From positions 22,233 to 86,232 of the forward strand of contig CANDAG010000014.1 in NCBI GenBank assembly GCA_947382625.1: a stretch of 64,000 bases of DNA. Direction: 5' to 3'. This DNA is from an uncultured Lachnospiraceae bacterium (GTDB lineage Bacteria; Bacillota; Clostridia; Lachnospirales; Lachnospiraceae). The stretch's first letter is position 1, and every line of letters begins with the position of its first letter. The notes beneath the pieces are model-generated. The model ran no database searches and was not told the origin of the DNA. It saw only the letters and a program-made list of their open reading frames with translations. Below, piece by piece: positions 42,469 to 51,065 of this stretch. The translations under genes were made by a program, and so were the position numbers.

Positions 42469-44574
42469 ATGGAACTGATGCTTACAACCGCAGTCTTTCT
42501 GCCGATGGTATCCGCGGTGGTCAGTTATCTCATTGGCCGTAAAAATAAAGAGCTCCGCAGCCGCTTTGCAGATGCGGTGACAGGATGTGAATTTGGGATC
42601 TTTTTGTATTTTCTTGTGAATACCCTTATCAATGGGAGCAGCGGGATGAGAGTATATCTGCCGGGAGTCTGCGGTATGGGACTTAGCTTTACTATGGATG
42701 GATTCCGGGCTCTTTATGGAACCATTGCCGCATTTATGTGGTTTATGAGTACCCTGTTTTCCAAAGAATATTTTGCCCATTACCGGAACAGGAACCGGTA
42801 TTATCTGTTTCTGCTCCTGACTCTGGGAGCTACGGAGGGAGTATTTTTATCAGCAGATTTTTATACCACATTTTTGTTTTTTGAGGTGATGTCGTTTACC
42901 TCCTATGTGTGGGTGGCCCATGACGAAAGAGAAGAATCTCTGCGGGCAGCAGGCACCTATCTGGCGGTGGCCGTGATCGGCGGGCTGGTGATGCTGATGG
43001 GGATTTTCCTGTTATATAGTATCACAGGGACTCTCCGGTTTGATGAGCTGATCGGACTAAAGAGCAAGGTACAGGGAGAGGATCAGACAAAGCTTTGGGC
43101 GGCAGGGCTTTGCATGCTGTTCGGGTTTGGAGCAAAGGCCGGGGCATTTCCCCTGCATATCTGGCTTCCCAAGGCCCATCCGGTGGCACCGGCTCCTGCA
43201 TCGGCGCTTTTGTCCGGAATCCTTACCAAGGCAGGGATGTTCGGGATCCTGATCCTTACAAGCTATCTCTTTTTGTGGGATAGCGCCTGGGGAAGCATGA
43301 TCCTGGGGATCGGGGTCTGCACTATGGTGATCGGAGCGGTGCTTGCTTTGTTTTCCGTGGATCTGAAGCGTACTCTGGCCTGCTCCTCTGTGTCCCAGAT
43401 CGGATTTATCCTGGTGGGAGTGGGAATGTCCGGACTTTTGGGGGAGGAAAACGCCCTTGCGGTGCGGGGAAGCATTCTTCATATGGTAAATCATTCCCTG
43501 ATCAAGCTGGCGCTTTTTATGGCGGCAGGAGTGGTGTTTATGAATGTGCATAAGCTGGACTTAAATGAGATCCGGGGCTTTGGAAGAAAGAAACCGCTGC
43601 TGAACTATATTTTCCTGATGGGAGCTCTGGGGATTGGCGGTATCCCTTTCTGGAACGGTTATGTGAGCAAAACGCTGATCCACGAAAGTATTGTAGAATA
43701 TCTGGAATTGGTGGAGGCAGGAGCCGTAGGGAGTATCTTCAGTGCAGGGACCATGAAAGGGATCGAGTGGGCGTTTCTGATCAGCGGTGGCCTGACGGTG
43801 GCCTATATGACCAAGCTTTATGTGGCATTGTTCATAGAAAAGAACAGTGATGCCGCCATTCAGGAGAAATTCGATTCCTTAAAGGGAAAGTATATGAATA
43901 AAGTAAGCGCGGCAGCTTTGGCTGTCAGTGCCACATTGCTTCCTTTGATGGGATTTTTCCCGGATCAGATCATGAATCCGGCAGCAGATCTGGGCTACGG
44001 GTTTATGCAGGGGACTGCCAATGCATATGGGATGGCGTCCTGGTTTTCCTGGGTTAACCTGAAAGGAGCCTTCACTTCAATTCTGATAGGAGTGATCATC
44101 TATCTTGTGGTCGTAAGACTGTGGCTTATAAAAAAAGAAGAGGGAAAAAGGGTCTATGTGAACAGATGGTACAAGTATTTTGACCTGGAGGATTATTTCT
44201 ACCGGCCCATCCTTTTAGGAGCCCTTCCCTTTGTATTTGGGGTACTGTGCAGGATACCGGATTCTCTGGTGGATTCCATTGTAGTATTCTTACGTAAAAC
44301 CATTTATAAAGACAGTAAGCTGCCCTGCGAGCTGGAGGAGGGAAACAATATCACCCATGCGCTGGGAGTCTTTGTGAATGGGCTGGAGCGAGCGGCCAAT
44401 GCCCTTATCTTCCGAAAGCATCCTAAGAAGACAGATTATGAGCATAAATATGCTATGATCTATGAGGAGCTCTCCGAGGTGGGAACGATCATCGGCAGAA
44501 GCATGTCCTTCGGACTGCTGCTGTTCTGCATTGGTCTGATCATTACAGTGGTTTATTTGTTTTTGAGGAATTAA
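42469..44574 (+). CDS. Antiporter-like subunit 4, NuoL/MrpA-N-like with C-terminal extension
   Basis: A 701-residue subunit, the largest of the cluster. Glu in TFLFFEVMSFTSYVWVAHDE, Lys in GAKAGAFPLHIWLPKAHPVA, and LTKAGMFGILIL support the channel core. After about residue 450 it has extra helices and an amphipathic region ending in a last helix (SFGLLLFCIGLIITVVYLFL), as in NuoL/MrpA. It lacks the DUF4040 domain, which is the separate gene at 36324. RBS AAGGAGGG. The tRNA-Pro promoter begins five bases after its stop. Confidence 0.88.
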   Translation: MELMLTTAVFLPMVSAVVSYLIGRKNKELRSRFADAVTGCEFGIFLYFLVNTLINGSSGMRVYLPGVCGMGLSFTMDGFRALYGTIAAFMWFMSTLFSKEYFAHYRNRNRYYLFLLLTLGATEGVFLSADFYTTFLFFEVMSFTSYVWVAHDEREESLRAAGTYLAVAVIGGLVMLMGIFLLYSITGTLRFDELIGLKSKVQGEDQTKLWAAGLCMLFGFGAKAGAFPLHIWLPKAHPVAPAPASALLSGILTKAGMFGILILTSYLFLWDSAWGSMILGIGVCTMVIGAVLALFSVDLKRTLACSSVSQIGFILVGVGMSGLLGEENALAVRGSILHMVNHSLIKLALFMAAGVVFMNVHKLDLNEIRGFGRKKPLLNYIFLMGALGIGGIPFWNGYVSKTLIHESIVEYLELVEAGAVGSIFSAGTMKGIEWAFLISGGLTVAYMTKLYVALFIEKNSDAAIQEKFDSLKGKYMNKVSAAALAVSATLLPLMGFFPDQIMNPAADLGYGFMQGTANAYGMASWFSWVNLKGAFTSILIGVIIYLVVVRLWLIKKEEGKRVYVNRWYKYFDLEDYFYRPILLGALPFVFGVLCRIPDSLVDSIVVFLRKTIYKDSKLPCELEEGNNITHALGVFVNGLERAANALIFRKHPKKTDYEHKYAMIYEELSEVGTIIGRSMSFGLLLFCIGLIITVVYLFLRN

Positions 44575-44578
44575 AAAC

Positions 44579-44607
44579 TTGACAATCCGCCATAAAAATT
44601 GTATGAT
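44579..44607 (+). promoter_or_regulatory. Promoter of the tRNA-Pro gene
   Basis: Perfect TTGACA (44579-44584), a 17-base spacer and TATGAT (44602-44607), 20 bases before the tRNA. Confidence 0.8.
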
Positions 44608-44626
44608 GTTCAATGTCATCAGGCTG

Positions 44627-44700
<74 letters not shown>

Positions 44701-44726
44701 TGATATTGATACTGATTAAAGACATA

Positions 44727-44754
44727 AGAGCGCCTATGGCGCTCTTTGTTTTTT
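44727..44754 (+). terminator. Rho-independent terminator after tRNA-Pro
   Basis: AGAGCGCC (44727-44734), loop TAT, GGCGCTCT (44738-44745), then TTGTTTTTT. Confidence 0.88.
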
Positions 44755-44762
44755 AACATAAG

Positions 44763-44785
44763 GATGTCTCGCGGGGCGTGACATC
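44763..44785 (+). repeat. Dispersed 23-nt GC-rich imperfect palindrome, copy 3
   Basis: GATGTC-TCGCGGGGCGTGAC-ATC: nine of ten arm pairs around a GGG loop, with a single T-T mismatch at the seventh pair. It follows the tRNA terminator and precedes the HtrA-like gene. Confidence 0.65.
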
Positions 44786-44842
44786 CGTTGTTTGCGCAGA
44801 CCCATGCACATAACAAAGCACACAGAGTGAAAGGAGCGGCAG

Positions 44843-46159
44843 ATGGAGGAGCATAAAAATCAGAACCAGACTGATTTTATGAAGGAGACGATCAAGCAAA
44901 GGCCTCTGAACCGGAGGAAGCTGGTCAGACGAACGCTGCTTACGGCATCCATGGCGGTGATCTTCGGTATGGTTGCCTGCTTTACGTTTCTTCTGTTAGA
45001 GCCTGTGATCAGCAATAAGCTTTACCCTGAGGAGGAGCCTGAGATGGTGGAGTTTATAGAGGAAGCCGAGGAGGATGAGATCCTTCCGGAGGATATGATC
45101 GCAGACGATTCCCAGATGCAGCCGGAGCCTACGGATCCGCCTGCTTTAGAGGATGAACAGATCGCCCAGGTGCTTTCGGAGATGCAGCTTGGGGTAGAGG
45201 ACTACCTTTCCCAGTTTGCCGGGATCAGAGAGGTTGCCCAGGAGGCCAGAAGGTCTGTAGTCACAGTAGTGGGAGTAACCTCCGATGTGGGGTGGCTGGA
45301 CAATGAATATGAAAATGAAGGAGCCGTATCCGGCGTGGTGGTGGCTGATAATGGAATAGAGCTGCTGATCCTGGCTAATGTGAACAGCATTAAGGATGCG
45401 GACTCTCTGGAAGTGGTTTTTCATGATGGGGAGGTTTATCAGGCATCTATCATGAAAAAGGATAATAATACAGGATTGGCCGTCATATCCATAGCTAAGA
45501 CAGCAATGAAAGGCAGTACTCTTGAGATGGCTGCCGCCGCCAGCCTGGGAACGTCAAGTACCTCCCTGGTGGGGGTTCCTGTGATCGCACTGGGACGTCC
45601 TGTGGGAACAGAAGGCTCCCTGTGCTATGGAAATATCACTTCTGCAGGAAATACCATCAGGCTTCCGGATTCCAATTATCGGTTTATGACCACAGACATC
45701 TATGGAAGCAGTAACGCCAGCGGTATCCTGATCAACCTGCGGGGACAGGTGGTTGGATTCATTGATATGTCTTATAATTCCTCAGACCTGAAAAATCTCA
45801 TCAGCGCAATCGGGATCTCTGATATCAAGAGAGTGGTCCAGAGTCTTTCTAATGATAAGGATATTGCGTATTTTGGGGTTTATGGCGTGGATGTGACAGA
45901 GGCGGCCAACCGGGAGCTGAAGGTACCATTCGGCGCCTATATTACAGAAATTGACATGGACTCTCCGGCGATGAATGCGGGGATCCAGAGCGGTGATGTG
46001 ATCGTGAAATGGAATGATACGGAAATCCACAGCTATCAGGATCTGGTAAATGCCCTCCTTCAGGAGGAGCCTGAAAAAACGGCGTCCGTCACCCTCATGC
46101 GGCAGGGCCCTGAAGGGTATACAGAGATGGACACAGTGGCAGTACTTGGATTGAAATAG
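44843..46159 (+). CDS. HtrA-like membrane protein with substituted catalytic triad, PDZ domain
   Basis: A 438-residue protein with a cytoplasmic N-terminus of about 30 residues, one membrane helix (about 33-53), a very acidic linker (about 60-110), a trypsin-like domain (about 130-330) and a C-terminal PDZ domain (about 345-435; FGAYITEIDMDSPAMNAGIQ then SGDVIVKWND). The layout is that of HtrA/DegP, but the catalytic positions differ: the His motif TNNHV is ILANVNSI, the Asp motif TDLAV is NTGLAV, and the Ser motif GNSGGP is SSNASG. It is therefore probably not a protease but a binding or regulatory relative. RBS AAAGGAGCGG. No sensor gene is adjacent. Confidence 0.82.
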   Translation: MEEHKNQNQTDFMKETIKQRPLNRRKLVRRTLLTASMAVIFGMVACFTFLLLEPVISNKLYPEEEPEMVEFIEEAEEDEILPEDMIADDSQMQPEPTDPPALEDEQIAQVLSEMQLGVEDYLSQFAGIREVAQEARRSVVTVVGVTSDVGWLDNEYENEGAVSGVVVADNGIELLILANVNSIKDADSLEVVFHDGEVYQASIMKKDNNTGLAVISIAKTAMKGSTLEMAAAASLGTSSTSLVGVPVIALGRPVGTEGSLCYGNITSAGNTIRLPDSNYRFMTTDIYGSSNASGILINLRGQVVGFIDMSYNSSDLKNLISAIGISDIKRVVQSLSNDKDIAYFGVYGVDVTEAANRELKVPFGAYITEIDMDSPAMNAGIQSGDVIVKWNDTEIHSYQDLVNALLQEEPEKTASVTLMRQGPEGYTEMDTVAVLGLK

Positions 46160-46191
46160 AGAATAAGAAAGAAAAGGAGCATGGACATAAA

Positions 46192-47136
46192 ATGAAGTTT
46201 CTTAAGGATTACAGAGAAGGCGATAAAATATTTGATATTTATCTTTGTAAGCATAAACAGTCGGCTGTTACCAAAAACGGAAAGCCCTACGATAATCTGA
46301 TCCTGCAGGATAAGACCGGAACCATCGACGCCAAGGTGTGGGATCCTAATAATGCCGGGATCGCAGAGTTCGACGCCCTTGACTATATCGAAGTACACGG
46401 GGATATCACCAGCTTCCAGGGAGCTCTGCAGGCCAATATCAAAAGAATCCGGAAATGCCGGGAGGGAGAATATGACCCGGCAAATTACCTGCCGGTGAGC
46501 AGATTCCCCATTGAGGATATGTATGAAGAGCTTCTGATCTACATAGAGGAGCTTGAGAATCCTTATCTGAAGCAGCTTCTTAAGTCCTTCTTTGTGGAGG
46601 ATCAGGAGTTTATCAGCCGGTTTAAGAAATCCTCTGCCGCCAAAACCGTACATCATGGATTTGTGGGAGGACTTTTACAGCACACCTTAAGTGTGACCAG
46701 GCTGTGTGATTACTACTGTAAATCCTATCCGCTGCTGAAAAAGGATCTGCTGATCAGTGCGGCTATCTGCCACGACATCGGAAAGGTAAGGGAGATTTCC
46801 CTGTTCCCACAGAACGACTATACCGAGGAAGGCCAGTTCTTAGGACACATTGTGATCGGCACGGAGATGATCGCCGAGAAAATAAATAAGATTGAAGGGT
46901 TTCCGGTACTTCTCGCCAGAGAATTGAAGCACTGCATTCTGGCACACCACGGAGAGTATGAGTTTGGTTCCCCCAAAAAACCGGCTATTATGGAGGCTGT
47001 TGCGCTTTCCTATGCAGATAATACAGATGCCAAGCTGGAGACCTTTACCGAAATTCTCGAAAATACCACGGATACAGGATGGCTTGGCTTTAACCGGTTG
47101 TTCGATTCTAATCTGCGGGAGACGGGGCTGGAGTGA
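46192..47136 (+). CDS. 3'-5' exoribonuclease YhaM-like (OB fold plus HD domain)
   Basis: A 314-residue nuclease. An N-terminal OB fold (about 15-90; LQDKTGTIDAKVWDPNNAGI) is followed by an HD metal-dependent domain: HHGFVGGLLQHTLSVTRL, ISAAICHDIGKVREI, then a late CILAHHGEYEFGSPKKP and ALSYADNTDAKLE. This matches YhaM, which shortens RNA and single-stranded DNA from the 3' end. RBS AAAGGAGC is some way back, so an ATG at 46182 in another frame was excluded. Confidence 0.9.
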   Translation: MKFLKDYREGDKIFDIYLCKHKQSAVTKNGKPYDNLILQDKTGTIDAKVWDPNNAGIAEFDALDYIEVHGDITSFQGALQANIKRIRKCREGEYDPANYLPVSRFPIEDMYEELLIYIEELENPYLKQLLKSFFVEDQEFISRFKKSSAAKTVHHGFVGGLLQHTLSVTRLCDYYCKSYPLLKKDLLISAAICHDIGKVREISLFPQNDYTEEGQFLGHIVIGTEMIAEKINKIEGFPVLLARELKHCILAHHGEYEFGSPKKPAIMEAVALSYADNTDAKLETFTEILENTTDTGWLGFNRLFDSNLRETGLE

Positions 47137-47220
47137 GTAACTGTTCAGCCTTTGGCTTCATAGTTAGTGGAGTGATCCTCTGAATAGACAGAAGCGTTTA
47201 CAAACAGGAGTAAAGGTCAG

Positions 47221-48675
47221 ATGAATTTTCAAAAAAATCAGATGTTGACAGTGGAAATCGTGGATATGACCTCCGAGGGCGAAGGAATCGGAAAGGTAGA
47301 TGGATTTCCTTTCTTTGTAAAGGACGCCATCATCGGAGAGAGGGCTCAGATCCGTGTTACCCGGGTAAAGAAGAACTATGCTTATGGAAGGCTAGAGAAG
47401 GTGCTCACACCTTCTCCTTTTCGTGTAGAGCCGAAATGCGCCTTTCACAGGCAGTGTGGCGGCTGTCAGATCCAGGCCATGAGCTATGAGCGGCAGCTTC
47501 AGTTCAAGGAATCGAAGATCAGGAATAATCTGATCCGGATCGGAGGCTTTGATCCGGAGCTGATCGATCAGATCATGGAGCCTGTTGTGGGAATGGAGGA
47601 GCCCTTCCATTACAGAAATAAGGCCCAATATCCGATCGGGGAGGATAAAGAGGGAAATCCCGTGGCCGGTTTCTATGCGGGACGGACCCATACCATTATT
47701 GCGAATACAGAGTGCAGTCTGGGCGTCCGGGAGAACCAAAGGATTCTGGAGATCATACTTACCTATATGCGGAATAACCATGTACCTGCTTATCAGGAAA
47801 CCACCGGGAAGGGATTGATCCGCCATGTACTGATCCGAAAGGGCTTTCGAAGCGGGGAGCTTATGGTGTGTATTGTGATCAACTGCAAGGGGGATCCCAA
47901 AAAGGAGTACCTGCCTGCCCAGTCTGAATTGATCGAAGCCCTGGCGGGGGTTCCTCACATGACCAGTATTTCCCTGAGCTTTAACCCTGAGAGGACAAAC
48001 GTTATTATGGGGAAAAGGAGCCTGACTCTCTGGGGAAGGGATACCATAGAGGATACCATTCAGATCCGTAATGTAGAAAAGGATTTTGAGGCATCCGGGG
48101 AGGAGATCAGCTTCGATATTTCACCCTTATCCTTTTTTCAGGTCAATCCGGTGCAGATGGAGAAGCTCTACAGCATCGCACTTTCTTACGCGGGATTAAC
48201 CGGAAAGGAGACGGTGTGGGACTTATATTGCGGGATCGGTACAATCTCTCTCTTTCTGGCAGGAAAGGCAGGCCGGGTTTACGGCGTAGAGGTGGTTCCC
48301 CAGGCAGTCAGGGACGCAGAGAGAAACTGCAATAAAAATGGCATTAGTAATGCCCTGTTTTTTGAGGGAAAGGCAGAGGAGGTCCTTCCGGAAAAGTATG
48401 ACCGGGAGGGAATATCGGCGGATGTGATGGTGGTGGATCCTCCCCGGAAGGGATGCGACCTGCCCTGCCTTAATACGATGCTGAAGATGGCACCGGAGAG
48501 GATCGTGTATGTGAGCTGTGACAGCGCGACCCTGGCAAGAGATTTAAAGATACTTTGCGAAGGCGGATATGAGCTGAAAAGGGTAAGAGGAGCGGATCTT
48601 TTTCCCATGACGGTGCATGTGGAGTGCGTGGTGTTATTGCAGAAGTCCGCCCGTTGGCAACTCCCTCTTGATTAA
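47221..48675 (+). CDS. rlmD: 23S rRNA (uracil-C5)-methyltransferase (RlmD/RumA-type)
   Basis: A 484-residue SAM-dependent methyltransferase: TRAM domain at about 5-60 (VEIVDMTSEGEGIGKVDGFP), a 4Fe-4S cluster motif CAFHRQCGGCQIQ near 78-90, SAM site VWDLYCGIGTISLFL, DPPRKGCDLPCL with the nucleophilic Cys near 400, and YVSCDSATLARDL near the end. In Clostridia two or three such paralogs exist, modifying U747 or U1939, and the sequence alone does not decide between them. The promoter of the following regulator overlaps its stop. Confidence 0.88.
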   Translation: MNFQKNQMLTVEIVDMTSEGEGIGKVDGFPFFVKDAIIGERAQIRVTRVKKNYAYGRLEKVLTPSPFRVEPKCAFHRQCGGCQIQAMSYERQLQFKESKIRNNLIRIGGFDPELIDQIMEPVVGMEEPFHYRNKAQYPIGEDKEGNPVAGFYAGRTHTIIANTECSLGVRENQRILEIILTYMRNNHVPAYQETTGKGLIRHVLIRKGFRSGELMVCIVINCKGDPKKEYLPAQSELIEALAGVPHMTSISLSFNPERTNVIMGKRSLTLWGRDTIEDTIQIRNVEKDFEASGEEISFDISPLSFFQVNPVQMEKLYSIALSYAGLTGKETVWDLYCGIGTISLFLAGKAGRVYGVEVVPQAVRDAERNCNKNGISNALFFEGKAEEVLPEKYDREGISADVMVVDPPRKGCDLPCLNTMLKMAPERIVYVSCDSATLARDLKILCEGGYELKRVRGADLFPMTVHVECVVLLQKSARWQLPLD

Positions 48676-48696
48676 CCCTGTCCAAAACCGTATAAT
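48668..48696 (+). promoter_or_regulatory. Promoter of the FadR-type regulator
   Basis: TTGATT (48668-48673), 17-base spacer, perfect TATAAT (48691-48696). The -35 box overlaps the stop of the methyltransferase gene. Confidence 0.65.
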
Positions 48697-48732
48697 AATA
48701 TTCAGTTACCAGAGGAATGCGGGGAACGGAAT

Positions 48733-49449
48733 ATGTACAAAATAGAAAAGATGAACAAAAAGCTGCTGGCATCACAGGTGGAGGAGGAGCTGCTGAATTA
48801 CATTCTCCATGAACCCATAGAGATCGGAGAAAAGATCCCCAACGAATTTGAACTGGCAGAACGCTTCGGAGTGGGCAGGAGCACCATCCGTGAGACGGTC
48901 AGGAGTCTGGCAACAAAAGGGATCCTGGAGGTGCGCAGAGGTTCCGGCACTTATGTGATCAGCAAAAATACCATAGAGGAAGACCCCCTGGGGCTTGCAA
49001 AATTCAAGGATAAATATAAACTGGCGCTGGAATTGTTTGAGGTACGGCTGATGCTGGAACCGGAGATTGCTGCACTGGCCAGCGACTATGCTACTAAGGA
49101 GGAGAAGGAGGAGCTGAGGCAGCTCTGCGATGAGACGGAGCAGATTTACAGATCCGGCAAAAATCACACCCAGAAGGATATCGAGTTTCATACCTGTATC
49201 GCCAGGTGCAGCAGGAACAGAGTGGTGGAGCTTTTGCAGCCCATCATTCAGACGGCGGTGGTTACCTTTGTGAATCTGACCCATCGGAGGCTGATGGATG
49301 AGACCATAGAAACCCACCGGGCGATCACAAATGCAATCCTGGCCGGGGATTCCGTAGGAGCCAGATGTGCCATGGTCATGCACCTGACCTATAATCGTCA
49401 GATGCTTATGAAGATTATGTCGGAAAGAGAAGAACAAGAAGAGGAATAA
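48733..49449 (+). CDS. FadR-subfamily GntR transcriptional regulator
   Basis: A 238-residue regulator with a winged-helix DNA-binding domain (about 10-75; GEKIPNEFELAERFGVGRST then IRETVRSLATKGILEVRRGS) and an all-helical FCD effector domain (about 90-235), with metal-binding His/Asp pattern (EFHTCIARCSRNRVVELL; ETHRAITNAILAGD). Such proteins sense sugar acids or carboxylates. It precedes the gluconate-type permease and dehydratase genes, and two copies of a 15-bp palindrome flank their promoter, which should be its operators. Confidence 0.9.
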   Translation: MYKIEKMNKKLLASQVEEELLNYILHEPIEIGEKIPNEFELAERFGVGRSTIRETVRSLATKGILEVRRGSGTYVISKNTIEEDPLGLAKFKDKYKLALELFEVRLMLEPEIAALASDYATKEEKEELRQLCDETEQIYRSGKNHTQKDIEFHTCIARCSRNRVVELLQPIIQTAVVTFVNLTHRRLMDETIETHRAITNAILAGDSVGARCAMVMHLTYNRQMLMKIMSEREEQEEE

Positions 49450-49500
49450 GCGGTTTAAAAACTGAATGATAAAGGGTAATTTACTGCATATGGTAATTAT

Positions 49501-49548
49501 CAACAAAAAACAGGTGGATTTTGTAGGAAATCGCGCCTTTTTTTGTTG
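49501..49548 (+). terminator. Possible terminator after the FadR-type gene
   Basis: CAACAAAAAA plus GG pairs with CC-TTTTTT-GTTG around a 21-nt loop, ending in a T-run. The stem is mostly A-T, so strength is doubtful. Confidence 0.4.
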
Positions 49549-49569
49549 AAAAAAGAGAAAACGAATAAG

Positions 49570-49644
49570 ATACATCAGATGTATTGACACGAAATATACT
49601 GAAAAATATAATAAAAACAAGTAGACATAAGACGTCTGATGTAT
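49570..49644 (+). promoter_or_regulatory. Promoter of gntP-ilvD flanked by two FadR-type operators
   Basis: Operator 1 is a perfect 15-bp palindrome ATACATC-A-GATGTAT (49570-49584). It touches the -35 box of a consensus promoter, TTGACA (49584-49589), 17 bases, TATAAT (49607-49612). Operator 2 (49630-49644) matches 12 of 15 bases and lies after the expected start point. This is a typical double-operator repression layout. Confidence 0.75.
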
Positions 49645-49675
49645 AAAAGAAATCGTAATGAGGAGGAAGACAAAA

Positions 49676-51031
49676 ATGGAAGGTGCAGCAAGCCTTGACA
49701 CAACCAGACTGATCCTGGCAGCGGTCATTGGTCTGGCAATTTTACTGGTACTGATCATCAAGTTCAAGATTCACGCAATGTTATCGATCCTGATCGGAGC
49801 GGTGGCCATCGGGCTCATTGCAGGAATGCCCTTTGCGGATATCGTGACGGCGGTGGATGACGGTATCGGCAACACATTGAAGGGAATCGCGTTGTTGGTT
49901 GGACTGGGATCCATGTTTGGTGCTATTTTGGAGGCATCAGGAGGTGCCCAGACGCTGGCGGTCACCATGGTAAACAAATTTGGCGATCAGAAAGCGGCGT
50001 GGGCGCTGGGCATTACCGGCCTGGTGATCGCGATGCCCGTATTTTTTGATGCAGGACTGATCATTCTCATCCCTCTTGCATTCTCTCTTGCAAAAAGGAC
50101 GAAAAGATCCTCGCTGTTTTATGTGGTTCCGTTGCTGGCAGGTCTTGCGGTAGGGCATGCGTTTATTCCGCCCACACCAGGACCGGTACTGGTGGCAACC
50201 ATGCTGGGGGTTGACCTTGGCTGGGTTATCCTGGTAGGGGTACTGTGCGGTATTTTTGCAATGATCGTGGCAGGTCCGGTCTGGGGAGCCTTCTGCGGAA
50301 AGAGATACAATGTGCCGGTTCCGGAGCATGTGGCAAATCAGGAGGATTTCGATGAATCGAAGCTCCCTGGCTTTGGTACGGTGGTAGGTATCATTTTGAT
50401 CCCTCTGGTACTGATCGTGTTCAAATCCCTGGCAAGCGTGATCCCGGCCCTGGCAGGTGTGGAGCCGGTTCTGACATTCCTTGGTCAGCCTTTTGTGGCA
50501 CTTTTGATCGCAACCCTGGTGGCAATGTTCCTTTTGGGAACAAAGCATGGCTACAGCCTGCCGGAGCTTGAGAAGATCATGACCAAATCTCTGGAGCCTA
50601 CAGGCCTGATCCTGCTGGTAACTGCCTGCGGCGGCGTGCTCCGTTATGTGCTTCAGTACTCCGGTCTCGGTGATGTGATCGGAAAGGCAGTGGCGTCTGC
50701 GAACCTGCCTCTGGTGCTTGTGGCGTTTCTGGTGGCTGCGCTGGTCAGGATCTGTGTGGGTTCTGCTACGGTAGCCATGACAATGGCAGCAGGGATCATT
50801 GCCGCAATGCCCGGTATTTCAGAGCTGTCACCTATGTACCTTGCCTGTGTGACGGCAGCGGTGGCCGGTGGCGCAACGGTATGCTCCCACTTCAATGATT
50901 CAGGGTTCTGGCTGGTAAAGTCTCTGGTAGGACTTGATGAAAAGACCACCTTAAAGACCTGGACGATCATGGAGACATTGGTAGGCGGAACCGGATTTGT
51001 AGTTGCATTGATCATTTCGTTCTTTGTATAA
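49676..51031 (+). CDS. gntP: GntP-family gluconate/sugar-acid:H+ symporter
   Basis: A 451-residue membrane protein with about 12-14 helices. Family motifs include PVFFDAGLIILIPLAFSLAK, HAFIPPTPGPVLVATMLGVD and a late VGSATVAMTMAAGIIAAMP and CSHFNDSGFWLVKSLVGL. It imports gluconate, ketogluconate or similar hexonic acids with protons. The ATG at 49676 has GAGGAGG before it. It is followed after 34 bases by a dehydratase of sugar acids. Confidence 0.93.
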   Translation: MEGAASLDTTRLILAAVIGLAILLVLIIKFKIHAMLSILIGAVAIGLIAGMPFADIVTAVDDGIGNTLKGIALLVGLGSMFGAILEASGGAQTLAVTMVNKFGDQKAAWALGITGLVIAMPVFFDAGLIILIPLAFSLAKRTKRSSLFYVVPLLAGLAVGHAFIPPTPGPVLVATMLGVDLGWVILVGVLCGIFAMIVAGPVWGAFCGKRYNVPVPEHVANQEDFDESKLPGFGTVVGIILIPLVLIVFKSLASVIPALAGVEPVLTFLGQPFVALLIATLVAMFLLGTKHGYSLPELEKIMTKSLEPTGLILLVTACGGVLRYVLQYSGLGDVIGKAVASANLPLVLVAFLVAALVRICVGSATVAMTMAAGIIAAMPGISELSPMYLACVTAAVAGGATVCSHFNDSGFWLVKSLVGLDEKTTLKTWTIMETLVGGTGFVVALIISFFV

Positions 51032-51065
51032 TGTGATTAATAAATAAACAAAAAGGAGTAAGATA

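Noticed and set aside
35126-44574. A membrane-bound hydrogenase complex
   Set aside because: Only the ion-translocating module is present; no NiFe or ferredoxin-binding subunits are encoded before the tRNA.
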